A DNA stretch of 64,000 nucleotides from SAR202 cluster bacterium (GTDB lineage Bacteria; Chloroflexota; Dehalococcoidia; Lucifugimonadales; VXLM01). A program made the translations under genes and the position numbers. Below, piece after piece: positions 43,823 to 52,491 of the stretch. Positions within the stretch are counted from its first letter, which is position 1; each line of letters starts with the position of its first letter. The stretch lies in contig JAKUTR010000011.1 in assembly GCA_022448725.1 (NCBI GenBank), positions 1-64,000 of the forward strand, read 5' to 3'. The notes under the pieces are model-generated. The model was not told where the DNA came from. It was given only the letters and a program-made list of their open reading frames with translations, and ran no database searches.

Positions 43823-44386
43823 TTAGCCTTTCACCACTATCTCGCCTGTGGGGCCCGCTTCAAGCAGAGTAAAAAAGTCATATCCCCGCCGGGCTATCTC
43901 TTCGCTTCCACCCTCATTTCGGTCAAGGATGCACATTACCTTGGTTACATTGCACCCTGCCTCTTCAACGGCCTTTATCGTCCTTATCAGACTTCCTCCA
44001 GTTGTACATGTGTCGTCAACTACCACGACCGACATTCCTGGCACAACATTCCCTTCGATCTTTTTGCCTGTTCCGTGCTGCTTGGCGACATCCCTTACTA
44101 TAAGCGCGGGGACAGGCTGGCCGGCTTGGTGGCTTAGGAGGGCGAGCGCGGAAACGATTGGTACGGCTGCGACTGCAGGACCTGCTGCTGCATCTGCCTT
44201 GCTCGTGATTATTTCCGCCAGAAATGCTTTTGCAACATGGTATGCTCCAGCAGGGTTCAGGGATAACAGTCGCCCGTCAAAGTAATACGGGCTCTTCTTG
44301 CCAGATGTGAGAGTGAACTCTCCAAAGGAGAGAGCGCCTATCTTCGTTGCAATCTCTAGTACAGCAACTGCGTCGCTATCTTTCAT
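43823..44386 (-). CDS. pyrE: Orotate phosphoribosyltransferase
   Basis: A 187-residue phosphoribosyltransferase of de novo pyrimidine synthesis that makes OMP from orotate and PRPP. It has FTLTSGKKSPYYFD (near 22) and the PRPP loop VVVVDDTCTTGGS (near 118). The start is ATG 44386, eight or so bases after AGGGAG, and it overlaps nadD by 11 bases. The rest of the pathway is not in this block, although pyrR begins at the far right end. Confidence 0.94.
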   Translation of the reverse strand: MKDSDAVAVLEIATKIGALSFGEFTLTSGKKSPYYFDGRLLSLNPAGAYHVAKAFLAEIITSKADAAAGPAVAAVPIVSALALLSHQAGQPVPALIVRDVAKQHGTGKKIEGNVVPGMSVVVVDDTCTTGGSLIRTIKAVEEAGCNVTKVMCILDRNEGGSEEIARRGYDFFTLLEAGPTGEIVVKG

Positions 44387-44975
44387 TTTCTCCCTGGTAG
44401 AGTCCGTGTCTATCGATATAGTCTCTCACGGGCCGGGGGACAATGTAGAGGATAGATTCGCCCCTAGCAACCATTTCTCTGATGTCGCTGCTGCTAATAT
44501 TAATGGCCGGGCTCTCCACCCTTGTAAGGCCACCCGCTACTCGCTCTGCTTCCATTTCAACTACGTTAGCCCCTGGCCGATCAACCGTAACCACTTTTGC
44601 AAACTTCTTTATCTGTTCGGCTTCTTTCCAGCGAGGGAGCTCATTTATGGTGTCACTACCCATAATCAAGAACACCTCTGTGTCCGGTGATAGTTTGTCT
44701 CTTAGCTCCGCCAGGGTTTCTATCGTGTACGTGGGGCCTTCGCGCAAGACTTCTGCGTCTGAGACGATGAACCTCAGATTGTCTTCTGTCGCGAGCCGGG
44801 CCATCTCTATCCTGTGGTGAGCACCTGATATCGGTAAATCTGCTTTCATCCATGGCTGACCAGCAGGCATAAATATTACTCTGTCAAGGCTTAGGTGTTG
44901 GCGCGCAGATTCAGCTATCAAGAGGTGGCCTGCGTGTATCGGATCGAAGGTGCCCCCAAGAATTCCTACACGCAT
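44376..44975 (-). CDS. nadD: Nicotinate-nucleotide adenylyltransferase
   Basis: A 199-residue nucleotidyltransferase that joins NaMN and ATP to make deamido-NAD. It has the T/HxGH signature in GGTFDPIHAGHLLIAE (residues 6-21) and the C-terminal ISSSDIREMVARG (the SSTxIR motif, with Ser for Thr). The start is ATG 44975, one base after the obgE stop, which excludes a longer reading frame inside obgE. Confidence 0.94.
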   Translation of the reverse strand: MRVGILGGTFDPIHAGHLLIAESARQHLSLDRVIFMPAGQPWMKADLPISGAHHRIEMARLATEDNLRFIVSDAEVLREGPTYTIETLAELRDKLSPDTEVFLIMGSDTINELPRWKEAEQIKKFAKVVTVDRPGANVVEMEAERVAGGLTRVESPAINISSSDIREMVARGESILYIVPRPVRDYIDRHGLYQGENER

Positions 44976-44976
44976 G

Positions 44977-46299
44977 TCACTCGCCCCAGTCCAATTCATG
45001 TTTTCCGACGATAACCGTGTCTCCCGGTTTAACGCCAGCCTTCTCCAGGGCGTCTGCAACACCAAGTTTCCGTAGTTGGTCGTGGAACTGCAGTACTGCC
45101 GCCCAATTGTTAACATCCAGCATCCCAGCGAATCTCTCCGCTGCCCTGAGATTGACTTCGTACCTGCCATCCGGGTGTTTCCTAATTGCAGCAGCTGGCT
45201 TATCTGGGGGTTGGGGCCGAAGAACGGGTGTTTCTCCGCCAGCGCTCAGAGGTCGGCGCTCGCTCGCTTCCCTGGTTTGCAAAGGGGTGCTCCGCATCAG
45301 GTCAGCCTCTTCCGTACGTTCCGCCGCCAAGGTATTGGCTATTGCTGACACCATCACGTCAATCCCTATTCTCCCTGCCGCGGAAATCACGTGTTCTCCA
45401 ACAGCCGCCCCGGGAAGCTCTTCCTTCAGGAGTTCTGCCATCTCCTCTACTCCGGGGATGTCAACTTTGTTTATCACCACTATCTCGGTTTTCTCAACGA
45501 GCCCATTTCCATACGCTGCCAGTTCTTCTCGTACCGTTTCATAGTCCTTTACTGGGTCGATACTGCTCCCATCAATGACATGTACCAAGACTCTGGTTCG
45601 CTCAATGTGTCTTAGGAACTCATCTCCTATCCCTACCCCTGCGTGGGCTCCTTCAATCAATCCGGGGATATCCGCCATAACAAATCCGTCGGTTCCCAGG
45701 TCCACAACTCCTAACGCTGGCTCTAGCGTAGTGAATGGGTAGCTTGCGACTTTGGGTGTTGCGGCAGTTGCCGCGGCAAGCAGGCTTGATTTCCCGGCGT
45801 TCGGCACACCTATGATTCCAACATCTGCAATAAGTTTTAGGGTTAGTTTGATTTGTGTGGTCTCGCCCTTGTCTCCTTCTTCGGCCAAGAGGGGGAACCT
45901 GTTGACCGATGTCGCAAATCTGCGGTTGCCACGACCTCCTTTTCCTCCCATAACTGCGACCGTTGTCTTTCCTGCAATGTCCAGGTCTACAATTCCAAGG
46001 TCCCCTTTTTGGTTTTCAATTTCTGTCCCGACAGGAACAGAAATTTCAACATCCTCCCCCTTCGCCCCATCCATACCCTTTCCTCCTCCAGGGCGCCCGT
46101 TCCCTGCACGGAACACCCGCCTCTTCCTAAACGGAACTAGGGTTTGGATGTTCGGATCTGCTCGAAAAGAAACACTTCCCCCATCTCCCCCATCCCCACC
46201 GTCGGGGCCTCCGTGGGGCTCAAATTTCTCCCTCCTCCCACTTATGGCACCGTTCCCTCCAGATCCACTTCTTATTGTTATATCTATTTGATCAATCAT
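44977..46299 (-). CDS. obgE: GTPase ObgE/CgtA
   Basis: A 440-residue GTPase of ribosome assembly. The N-terminal Obg domain is Gly-rich (SGSGGNGAISGRREKFEPHGG), the G1 motif is GVPNAGKSSLL (near 165), switch II is DIPGLIEGAH and NKVD the G4 motif; a C-terminal OCT domain (from about 375) gives GRYEVNLRAAERFAGMLD. I start at ATG 46299. A TAATAT element is 7 bases before the start, so a leaderless transcript is possible. This heads the leftward obgE-nadD-pyrE block; its start lies inside the AT-rich part of the proposed origin. Confidence 0.95.
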   Translation of the reverse strand: MIDQIDITIRSGSGGNGAISGRREKFEPHGGPDGGDGGDGGSVSFRADPNIQTLVPFRKRRVFRAGNGRPGGGKGMDGAKGEDVEISVPVGTEIENQKGDLGIVDLDIAGKTTVAVMGGKGGRGNRRFATSVNRFPLLAEEGDKGETTQIKLTLKLIADVGIIGVPNAGKSSLLAAATAATPKVASYPFTTLEPALGVVDLGTDGFVMADIPGLIEGAHAGVGIGDEFLRHIERTRVLVHVIDGSSIDPVKDYETVREELAAYGNGLVEKTEIVVINKVDIPGVEEMAELLKEELPGAAVGEHVISAAGRIGIDVMVSAIANTLAAERTEEADLMRSTPLQTREASERRPLSAGGETPVLRPQPPDKPAAAIRKHPDGRYEVNLRAAERFAGMLDVNNWAAVLQFHDQLRKLGVADALEKAGVKPGDTVIVGKHELDWGE

Positions 46300-46443
46300 A
46301 TTTAAGATATTAAGAGTAAAAGCAATAAGGTTGGGGATAACCAAGCCTTGAATCTGTAGGCACCGGCTTAATGTGTGGAGAAAGTGTTTGCTTTTGTTGG
46401 GCGTCGTGGGGAATCATATTCTTTCAACACATATTGTGGGGAG
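46271..46443. other. Candidate replication origin (AT-rich stretch plus DnaA-box-like array)
   Basis: Bases 46271-46330 contain only 13 G/C of 60, against about half elsewhere. To the right are four 9-mers on the minus strand resembling TTATCCACA: TTATCCCCA (46340-46332) and TTCTCCACA (46382-46374), one mismatch each; TTCCCCACG (46413-46405) and CTCCCCACA (46443-46435), three mismatches each. They share orientation and are spaced 42, 31 and 30 bp, close to 4, 3 and 3 helical turns. The + strand is C-rich to the left and G-rich to the right of here. dnaA is not in the window. The element may instead only be a promoter region for obgE. Confidence 0.4.
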
Positions 46444-46447
46444 AGAA

Positions 46448-47536
46448 TTAGGTTCTTTTAAGCGGGGGGACGCTGAGTTCGTGGCAAATATCGTCAAACC
46501 AACTGATAACATCTTTGTGTAAAGGAACCCCGTTCGCACGGCGGTCAACTTCGGTTTCGTGCTCGACTAACCCGGCATAGACAACCCTATCGGCCCCGGG
46601 AGAGGGAGGGGTTTCTCTCAGTGAACGAAGCATTTCTCCCATGTTAGACATGAAAAGGCTGCGGTCTGTGAAAGCATCAATATCGTATGCGGTAAAGACA
46701 TGCTCGCCTCCTTTCTCACCGGTCAACATCGAAGGCCTCATGCCTGGCATCAACGTTGTCATGATCGTGACCATTAGGCCAAGGCCGTACCCTTTGTGTG
46801 AGCCAATGGAGCGGGACCCGCCGAAAGGCAACAAGAGGGGGTGGTCGCTATCAGGGGCATCATGCTCGTGCATGAGTGGAGTCCCATCATCCTCGGCGAG
46901 CCAGCCAGGAAGGATGGTAGCTCCAAGGCGTTGTGCGATCCGTATCTTGTTGTGCGCCACAGAACTCATAGCTGCGTCGAATATAAAAGGGGGCTCGCCG
47001 AGCGCAGGCGCGGCAAATGCGATAGGGTTGGTACTTAGCCGTCCTTCTGATCCGAACGTTGGAAGCGTCCGCATTCCCCCACATGTCATAACCATTCCCA
47101 CGAGGCCTTCATTGGCTGCTTGAGCTGCATGTACGCCGAGGGCCCCGGAGTGGCCCGCGTTGATCAGAGAAACAGTTCCAACTCCAACCGAGCGAGCCTT
47201 TTCGATAGCTAGCCCCATGGCAACCTTCCCGAGGATAATCGCAAGGCCGCTGTCAGCGTCAATAACTGCAGTAGCGGGAGTTTCGCGGATGGTGCGCCAT
47301 TGCGGGTCAGCCTTAATCTCTCCCCGCGCGTAATAATCGATGTAGTAGCGAACCATATTTGAGACGCCGTGGGACTCTGTTCCCCATAAATCGGCTGTTA
47401 CCAAGGTGTCAGCCGCCGCCGCGGCGTTTTCGTCAGGCTCTCCCATCTTCCGGAAGATAGAGAAAACCGTTTCCCAGATTGAGTCGTGAGATATCCGGAT
47501 CTGTTCGGTAACAGGAACTTTGAAGCGATCTAGCAA
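46448..47536 (-). CDS. Malate/L-lactate/ureidoglycolate dehydrogenase (Ldh family)
   Basis: A 362-residue NAD(P)-dependent dehydrogenase of the Ldh2/malate-L-lactate family. Visible blocks are ADLWGTESHGVSNMVRY with the active-site His-Gly (near 60), the nucleotide-binding NAGHSGALGVHA region, STNPIAFAAPA, and GSHKGYGLGLMV near 270. Such enzymes reduce 2-keto acids or ureidoglycolate. The start is uncertain: TTG 47536 with GAGG before it gives a normal length. The gene is divergent to the glycosidase-like gene. Confidence 0.82.
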   Translation of the reverse strand: MLDRFKVPVTEQIRISHDSIWETVFSIFRKMGEPDENAAAAADTLVTADLWGTESHGVSNMVRYYIDYYARGEIKADPQWRTIRETPATAVIDADSGLAIILGKVAMGLAIEKARSVGVGTVSLINAGHSGALGVHAAQAANEGLVGMVMTCGGMRTLPTFGSEGRLSTNPIAFAAPALGEPPFIFDAAMSSVAHNKIRIAQRLGATILPGWLAEDDGTPLMHEHDAPDSDHPLLLPFGGSRSIGSHKGYGLGLMVTIMTTLMPGMRPSMLTGEKGGEHVFTAYDIDAFTDRSLFMSNMGEMLRSLRETPPSPGADRVVYAGLVEHETEVDRRANGVPLHKDVISWFDDICHELSVPPLKRT

Positions 47537-47714
47537 TTGGACCTCAGTAATGGCAAAGCGCCAGGTAGATTCTATCAGGCAAATGACCCCTGCCGCCTCA
47601 GCATAAGGAATGAGCGGACCCAATGAACAAAACAACAGCCCTACAGTCCGAGCAATACGAACCTTCGCCCTTTCGGGATTGCTGCGTGTCCGGGGATGCC
47701 ATAAACTGGCTGCT

Positions 47715-49214
47715 ATGGGAAGAAGAAAGCTGCTCTACTACAACGACTCGCGACATACCTATATGTATTCGTACGACCCGCCAATGACCCTTGAAGAGGC
47801 CCGCATGCCCGTCGACGAAGTCGCAGGGACAGAGGTTGATACCTTTGTTTATGGGTCGGGTGCCGGCCCTGCGGTGATGCACGACACAGAGGTTGGAGAA
47901 ATTTGGGGAAGTAGGACCGAGAAATTTGGTAGTGCCTGGGCGTGGCGGGCGCACGAGAATGTCATGAGCCTAATTGGGAGAGGGATAGACCCGCTAAATG
48001 TGCTAATTGACCGTGCCCACGAAAAAGGAATGGCGTTTTTTGCTAGCCTGCGAATGGCCCACCCAATGGACCCCGCAGATACAGAAAACCCCTTCAATTG
48101 GAAGTTCCGCATCGACCACCCAGAAATGTGCCTCACGGGTAGTGGGGCCCATGCCTTTAATTGGGAGTACGAAGAAGTACGAGATGAGAGGTTCGCTTAT
48201 ATAGAAGAGTACGTCAACAGGTATGAGATTGAGGGGATTGAATTGGAGTTTTCCTTCTGCCCATCCTATTTTGAGGACGGAGAGGAAGAAAAGAAGTCGG
48301 GCATCATGACGGACTTCTTGCGAAGAGTTCGACAAGAAGTGGATGACGCGAGCCGAAGGAAGCAAAGACGAATCGAACTCGGAGTGAAGATACCGCCTAC
48401 AGAATCCGGAAACCGAGGAATTGGCCTTGATGTCCCTGCTTGGATAAAGGAGGGGCTAGTGGACTTCGTGGTACCTACTCTCTACGAGGACAGGCAGATT
48501 GACCCCGACTTCCCGTTTGAGTGGCTAGTCGAATTAACCGACGGGACAGACTGCGAAGTTTATCCTACTCTCCAGCGAGCGGTTCGCGGCCAAGACGCCG
48601 CGGATGGGCGGATGGAACCAGGTGCTATTGACCTGCACGCCGAAAGAGAGAACTTTTATGCCGCCGCAGCCTCGTATTGGGAGCGAGGTGCCGCCGCTAT
48701 ATACATGCTATTTCTCGAATGGCCACATGGGCCTGCCGTAAGAGAAGTGTTGGGAGAGGTTCACGACCCGGAGCTACTCCAGCCGAAAGAGAAGCGATAT
48801 TTGGCCCGGCGGCAAAGCAAAGAGGCGGACCGGTACGGATATAAGTCTAGCCTCAAGGCTTTTCTGGGAGCAGGAGAAAGCCACACGGTCAGCATGTACA
48901 TAGCGGACGAATTAAAGGACGCGACGGTACACCTATACCTAAGGCTTATGTGGTCAACGGGAGATGACGATATGACCGTCTCTGTGAATGGAACGACAAT
49001 TAGCTTAGAGGATGCAGTGAGAAGGGACCTCGATGGCTACTACGGGATAGGCCTTGAGGTTTTGCTAGCAAAGAGTACGGTAAGACAAGGCAAGAACGAC
49101 ATCACGATCTCCCTAGACGCCCGACCTGTAAGACTGGGCGCCCCCATTGTGTGGGAAAAAGCAGAGCTTAGGGTTGCTCACGCTACTCCGCAAGCATCCA
49201 GCTCCATACCTTAG
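47715..49214 (+). CDS. Uncharacterised protein, glycoside-hydrolase-like TIM barrel
   Basis: A 499-residue protein I cannot name confidently. The core (about 1-370) looks like a TIM barrel: RAHEKGMAFFASLRM, RYEIEGIELEFSFCP (paired Glu at a strand end, catalytic-like), LVDFVVPTLYED, EVYPTLQR, GAAAIYMLFLEWP. These resemble glycoside-hydrolase-like (GHL) families known from polysaccharide degraders. Residues ~400-490 form a separate beta-rich domain with ATVHLYLRL, MTVSVNGTTI. There is no signal peptide, so it may act in the cytoplasm. It is divergent from the Ldh gene. ATG 47715 is chosen by conservation; no good ribosome site is visible. Confidence 0.65.
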   Translation: MGRRKLLYYNDSRHTYMYSYDPPMTLEEARMPVDEVAGTEVDTFVYGSGAGPAVMHDTEVGEIWGSRTEKFGSAWAWRAHENVMSLIGRGIDPLNVLIDRAHEKGMAFFASLRMAHPMDPADTENPFNWKFRIDHPEMCLTGSGAHAFNWEYEEVRDERFAYIEEYVNRYEIEGIELEFSFCPSYFEDGEEEKKSGIMTDFLRRVRQEVDDASRRKQRRIELGVKIPPTESGNRGIGLDVPAWIKEGLVDFVVPTLYEDRQIDPDFPFEWLVELTDGTDCEVYPTLQRAVRGQDAADGRMEPGAIDLHAERENFYAAAASYWERGAAAIYMLFLEWPHGPAVREVLGEVHDPELLQPKEKRYLARRQSKEADRYGYKSSLKAFLGAGESHTVSMYIADELKDATVHLYLRLMWSTGDDDMTVSVNGTTISLEDAVRRDLDGYYGIGLEVLLAKSTVRQGKNDITISLDARPVRLGAPIVWEKAELRVAHATPQASSSIP

Positions 49215-49218
49215 TAAG

Positions 49219-50178
49219 TTAATAGGACGCAGAAACTTCTTTGCCAAGGCCCTGCTCCTTCGCCATATTGTAGACACGAATCCCAACAGCAAGATCCTCA
49301 ATGGCCAGCCCTTGAGACTCAAACAGGGTTATGTCGTCGGAATGCGGCCGCCCCTCAACCACGCCAGCGACGACGTCAGAAAGGTTGCGGATGTGGTCCC
49401 ACGTAGTGATCCCTCGGTCGATAGGGTAGACGAGGTCTCCGCACTCAACCTTTGCCCCTTCGACGTCGTCAGCAACGATAAGGGAAGCCCTTTCCACGAG
49501 TGAGTAATCGACCTCCTGCTTCATCCAGTGGTTGTTGCCTGCTGCATTGATGTGCGTACCTGCGCTGATCCACCCTCCCTCTAGCACGGGGCTTTTTGCA
49601 GAAGTTATAGTTACAACGATTGAGGCTTCGGATACGCAGGCTTGGGCCGAATCTACTGCGGTAACCTGAGCCCCGAGGCGGAGCGACATAGATTCTGCGA
49701 AACGGGACCGATTATCGCGAGAGCGGCTATAAACGAGGACAGATTTTATGTTGCGCACCTTGCAGATCGCCTCCAATTGCGCACCGGCCTGGTAGCCGGT
49801 GCCGATCACACCGAGAGAGTCGGCGTCCTCTCGGGCCATATACTTTGTCGCAACACCTGAAGCAGCCCCGGTGCGAGTCTGTCCCATCCCGGAGGCTTCT
49901 ATTACAGCCAGCAACTGACCAGAGCAGGAACTGTAGAGGTGGACGTAGAAGCGGGACGGCCCCCCGCCTACAGAGTAGGACTTTGTTCCCATAACGCCTA
50001 AGCCGGGAGCGCTGGCGGACATGAAGTTGTAGGAACCTTGGCCGTTGGGAAGCCGGTGCCGAGGGAAGTTGAATGCGGAGCCACTAGAGAGGTGCATGAA
50101 CCCGTCTTCCACTGCCTCAAGGGCGATATCCATTGTCAAAAGCTGGGAGACTTCGCCCTCTGTTATATATAGAGCCAT
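49219..50178 (-). CDS. Ornithine cyclodeaminase/mu-crystallin family protein
   Basis: A 319-residue Rossmann-fold protein. The dinucleotide loop GTGYQAGAQLEAI (near 126) and the substrate-side residues in TGAASGVATKYMARED (near 108) are typical; the pattern ITSAKSPVLEGGWISAGTHINAAG is diagnostic of the OCD/mu-crystallin family. It includes ornithine cyclodeaminase, alanine dehydrogenase and ketimine reductase. The exact substrate is unclear. Its 3' end is four bases from the glycosidase-like gene end (convergent). Confidence 0.87.
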   Translation of the reverse strand: MALYITEGEVSQLLTMDIALEAVEDGFMHLSSGSAFNFPRHRLPNGQGSYNFMSASAPGLGVMGTKSYSVGGGPSRFYVHLYSSCSGQLLAVIEASGMGQTRTGAASGVATKYMAREDADSLGVIGTGYQAGAQLEAICKVRNIKSVLVYSRSRDNRSRFAESMSLRLGAQVTAVDSAQACVSEASIVVTITSAKSPVLEGGWISAGTHINAAGNNHWMKQEVDYSLVERASLIVADDVEGAKVECGDLVYPIDRGITTWDHIRNLSDVVAGVVEGRPHSDDITLFESQGLAIEDLAVGIRVYNMAKEQGLGKEVSASY

Positions 50179-50353
50179 GCGATCATACTACCAGAACGCA
50201 GGCTGCGCCCCGTGCAGGATACGACGTAGGTAGCTGTAAAGGCCGGAGCAGAACGCTCGGGGCCAATAACGAAATAAATCCCCGGCCCAGACCGATCACC
50301 GAAGGAACTAATGAGGAGAACAGTTAGCAGGGAAACAGGAAACGAGGGAGGAT

Positions 50354-51355
50354 ATGGAATACCGAACACTTGGGAAGACAGGGCTTTATGTTTCGGCAGT
50401 AGGGATTGGGGGCTGGCCCCTGGGAGGCTTGGTAGGCGGGCCAGTTGGGGACCCCCGGAAGCCGGTAGTGGATGAAGGGTGGGCAGGGTCAGATGATGAT
50501 GAGTCTATAAGGATGATCCGGAAAGCAGAGGACATAGGCGTGAACCTGATAGACACGGCGGAAATATATGGAGATGGCCACAGTGAATCAATAATCGGAA
50601 TAGCCACCAAGGGCAGGAGAGAGAAGTTCGTGATCTCCACAAAGGTCAGGGGGTTCTATACGGATGAGCCCGACATCGCACACACAAAAAAGCGAGTTCG
50701 AGATGCATGCGAGGGCAGCCTGCGCCGTCTCCAATCTGACTATATAGATATTTACCTTCTCCATAAATTGCCACATGCTGGAGCCGTGCCCACAGTGATG
50801 GAGGAACTGGGCAAACTTAAGGAAGAGGGCAAGATACGCTGGTCCGGTCTTTCTTACTCCGCAGCCAGTAAAAGAGAGGAGATAGAGCGAATACAGGAGG
50901 CAGGGGAAGTCGCAGCGATGGTGATCGGATATAGCATCGTTGAGCGTAATGCAGAACAGGTGATTCGCTGGTGTGGAGAAAACGATATTGGAACGATGAT
51001 AGCGTCTCCGCTTGCATCCGGGGTCCTGGCGGGGCAATGGTTTGATAACCCTCCAAAGTTTGACGAGGCGGATAAACGGGCAACCTCCTTTAGCGACCGC
51101 CAACGTACAGAAGCTGCATTCAAGAAGTTTGGAGAATTGAGATTTCTCACGTCGGAAGGAGACAGAACGATGGCACAAGCCGCGATCAAGTTCATTCTAG
51201 ATACTGAGGGGGTAACGTCCGTGATCGCCGGGTCCCTGCGGGCAGAGGAACTTGAAGACAACGCAGCTGCGGCAGAGGTTCCTGCTATCACGGGTGGGGA
51301 CAGGGAGAGGGCAATGGAAATAGCGGACGAAGCCCAGCGGATATGGAAGGGCTAG
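50354..51355 (+). CDS. Aldo/keto reductase
   Basis: A 333-residue TIM-barrel NADPH-dependent reductase. The catalytic tetrad is visible: Asp and Tyr in LIDTAEIYGDGHSE (residues ~55-66), Lys in VISTKVRG (near 95), and His in YLLHKLPH (near 138). NADPH contacts are near SVIAGSLRAEEL. The start is ATG 50354 after AGGGAGG. It reduces aldehydes or ketones. Its stop overlaps the convergent Gfo/Idh stop by four bases. Confidence 0.92.
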   Translation: MEYRTLGKTGLYVSAVGIGGWPLGGLVGGPVGDPRKPVVDEGWAGSDDDESIRMIRKAEDIGVNLIDTAEIYGDGHSESIIGIATKGRREKFVISTKVRGFYTDEPDIAHTKKRVRDACEGSLRRLQSDYIDIYLLHKLPHAGAVPTVMEELGKLKEEGKIRWSGLSYSAASKREEIERIQEAGEVAAMVIGYSIVERNAEQVIRWCGENDIGTMIASPLASGVLAGQWFDNPPKFDEADKRATSFSDRQRTEAAFKKFGELRFLTSEGDRTMAQAAIKFILDTEGVTSVIAGSLRAEELEDNAAAAEVPAITGGDRERAMEIADEAQRIWKG

Positions 51356-52392
51356 GGCACGAGAGGCAAACTCACAGATTCTCTTATTTGGGAGCTCCGG
51401 ACGACAGCCTCTGTAAACTCCATGTAGCGGACCCCGTCTTCAAAAGAAGTGTGCTCAACTGGAGTTCCAAGACGAATAGAATCAAAGAATTCTAGATCGT
51501 CGTTAATCTCGTGCCGATCCTCTTGGGGAATAGGGAGGGGAAGTAACTCGGGGTCGCCCCGCCTGGCGCCCAACAGGCCCTGACGGCTGTTAAGTTCTAA
51601 TGTTCCATGGGTACCAAAGATCCGAAGCCGCTCTTGCCCCAGGTGGGTAACAGAGCTGTCCCGTAGATGGACAATAGTCCCACATGATAACTCTGCGATG
51701 ACCTCGACCAGATCAGGGATATCTGCAACATAGGTACAATCCTCGGCGTCGCGACGCCGAGGATTGTAAAGGCGGGTTATGGCCGAAACTGAGGAAAAAG
51801 GCCCTAGCAGCCACGTTATAGCCTCTGCCATCTGGCCAACGCTCATCATGTTAAAACCACTTAAGTCCTGCTTGTTTCTCCAGGAACTAGTGCTATTTGC
51901 GTTTCCACTCCCAATGATATCTACGGACAAAACATCACCAGTGTAACCACTGCCCAAGAGTTCTGGTAACACCCGAAGAACGTGGCTTATGTGTCGGGTT
52001 GGGACAACTTGCGCCACGAGGTTTGGGTGAAGACGTGCAGAAGCTAACATGTCCCTGGCTTCAGCTGACGACATGGCCATTCGCGCTTGCGTAAGGACAT
52101 GCTTGCCGTTGTTGAGGGCAGCGATCGAGACGTCTCGGTGGAGATAAGGCCACGTGCCCACGTAAACCGCGTCTACCTCATCTGAGGCAACGAGGCTTGG
52201 CCAGTGGTCGTGGACTTGGGCGATGTCAAACCGGCCGGCCACGCGCCGGGCCGAATCTTTGGAGCGGTTGGCGACTGCGACAACCTCGACACCGTCCATT
52301 TTTTGCCAACGAGGTAGGTAGTGCTTAGCCGTAGTGCTGCCAGCCCCCACAATACCGACACGGATGGTTTTTAAACCAGCTATTTCGCCCAA
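51352..52392 (-). CDS. Gfo/Idh/MocA-family protein lacking the EKP catalytic motif
   Basis: A 346-residue protein. The Rossmann motif GIVGAGSTTAKHYL (near 13) and the later sheet domain place it in the Gfo/Idh/MocA family. However, at the position where family members have EKP (after GKHVL) it reads TQARMAMS, so the catalytic Lys is lost. It could be a different-chemistry enzyme, or a pseudo-enzyme. The start is TTG 52392 with GGGAGG eight bases before it. It converges on the AKR gene and lies 99 bp from the PhyH gene end. Confidence 0.8.
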   Translation of the reverse strand: MGEIAGLKTIRVGIVGAGSTTAKHYLPRWQKMDGVEVVAVANRSKDSARRVAGRFDIAQVHDHWPSLVASDEVDAVYVGTWPYLHRDVSIAALNNGKHVLTQARMAMSSAEARDMLASARLHPNLVAQVVPTRHISHVLRVLPELLGSGYTGDVLSVDIIGSGNANSTSSWRNKQDLSGFNMMSVGQMAEAITWLLGPFSSVSAITRLYNPRRRDAEDCTYVADIPDLVEVIAELSCGTIVHLRDSSVTHLGQERLRIFGTHGTLELNSRQGLLGARRGDPELLPLPIPQEDRHEINDDLEFFDSIRLGTPVEHTSFEDGVRYMEFTEAVVRSSQIRESVSLPLVP

Positions 52393-52491
52393 GGGACGAA
52401 CCTCCCGTTTAAGGGCTGGTGTTTACGGTGTCGGAACGCCCAAATATCTTGACTAATAAATAGAGAAGAAAGCGCCCCAGGAGCCTGTAAA

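Noticed and set aside
44978-45170. Longer nadD start inside obgE
   Set aside because: The added residues match no family and are antisense-free overlap with the conserved obgE 3' end; ATG 44975 gives the exact NadD start.
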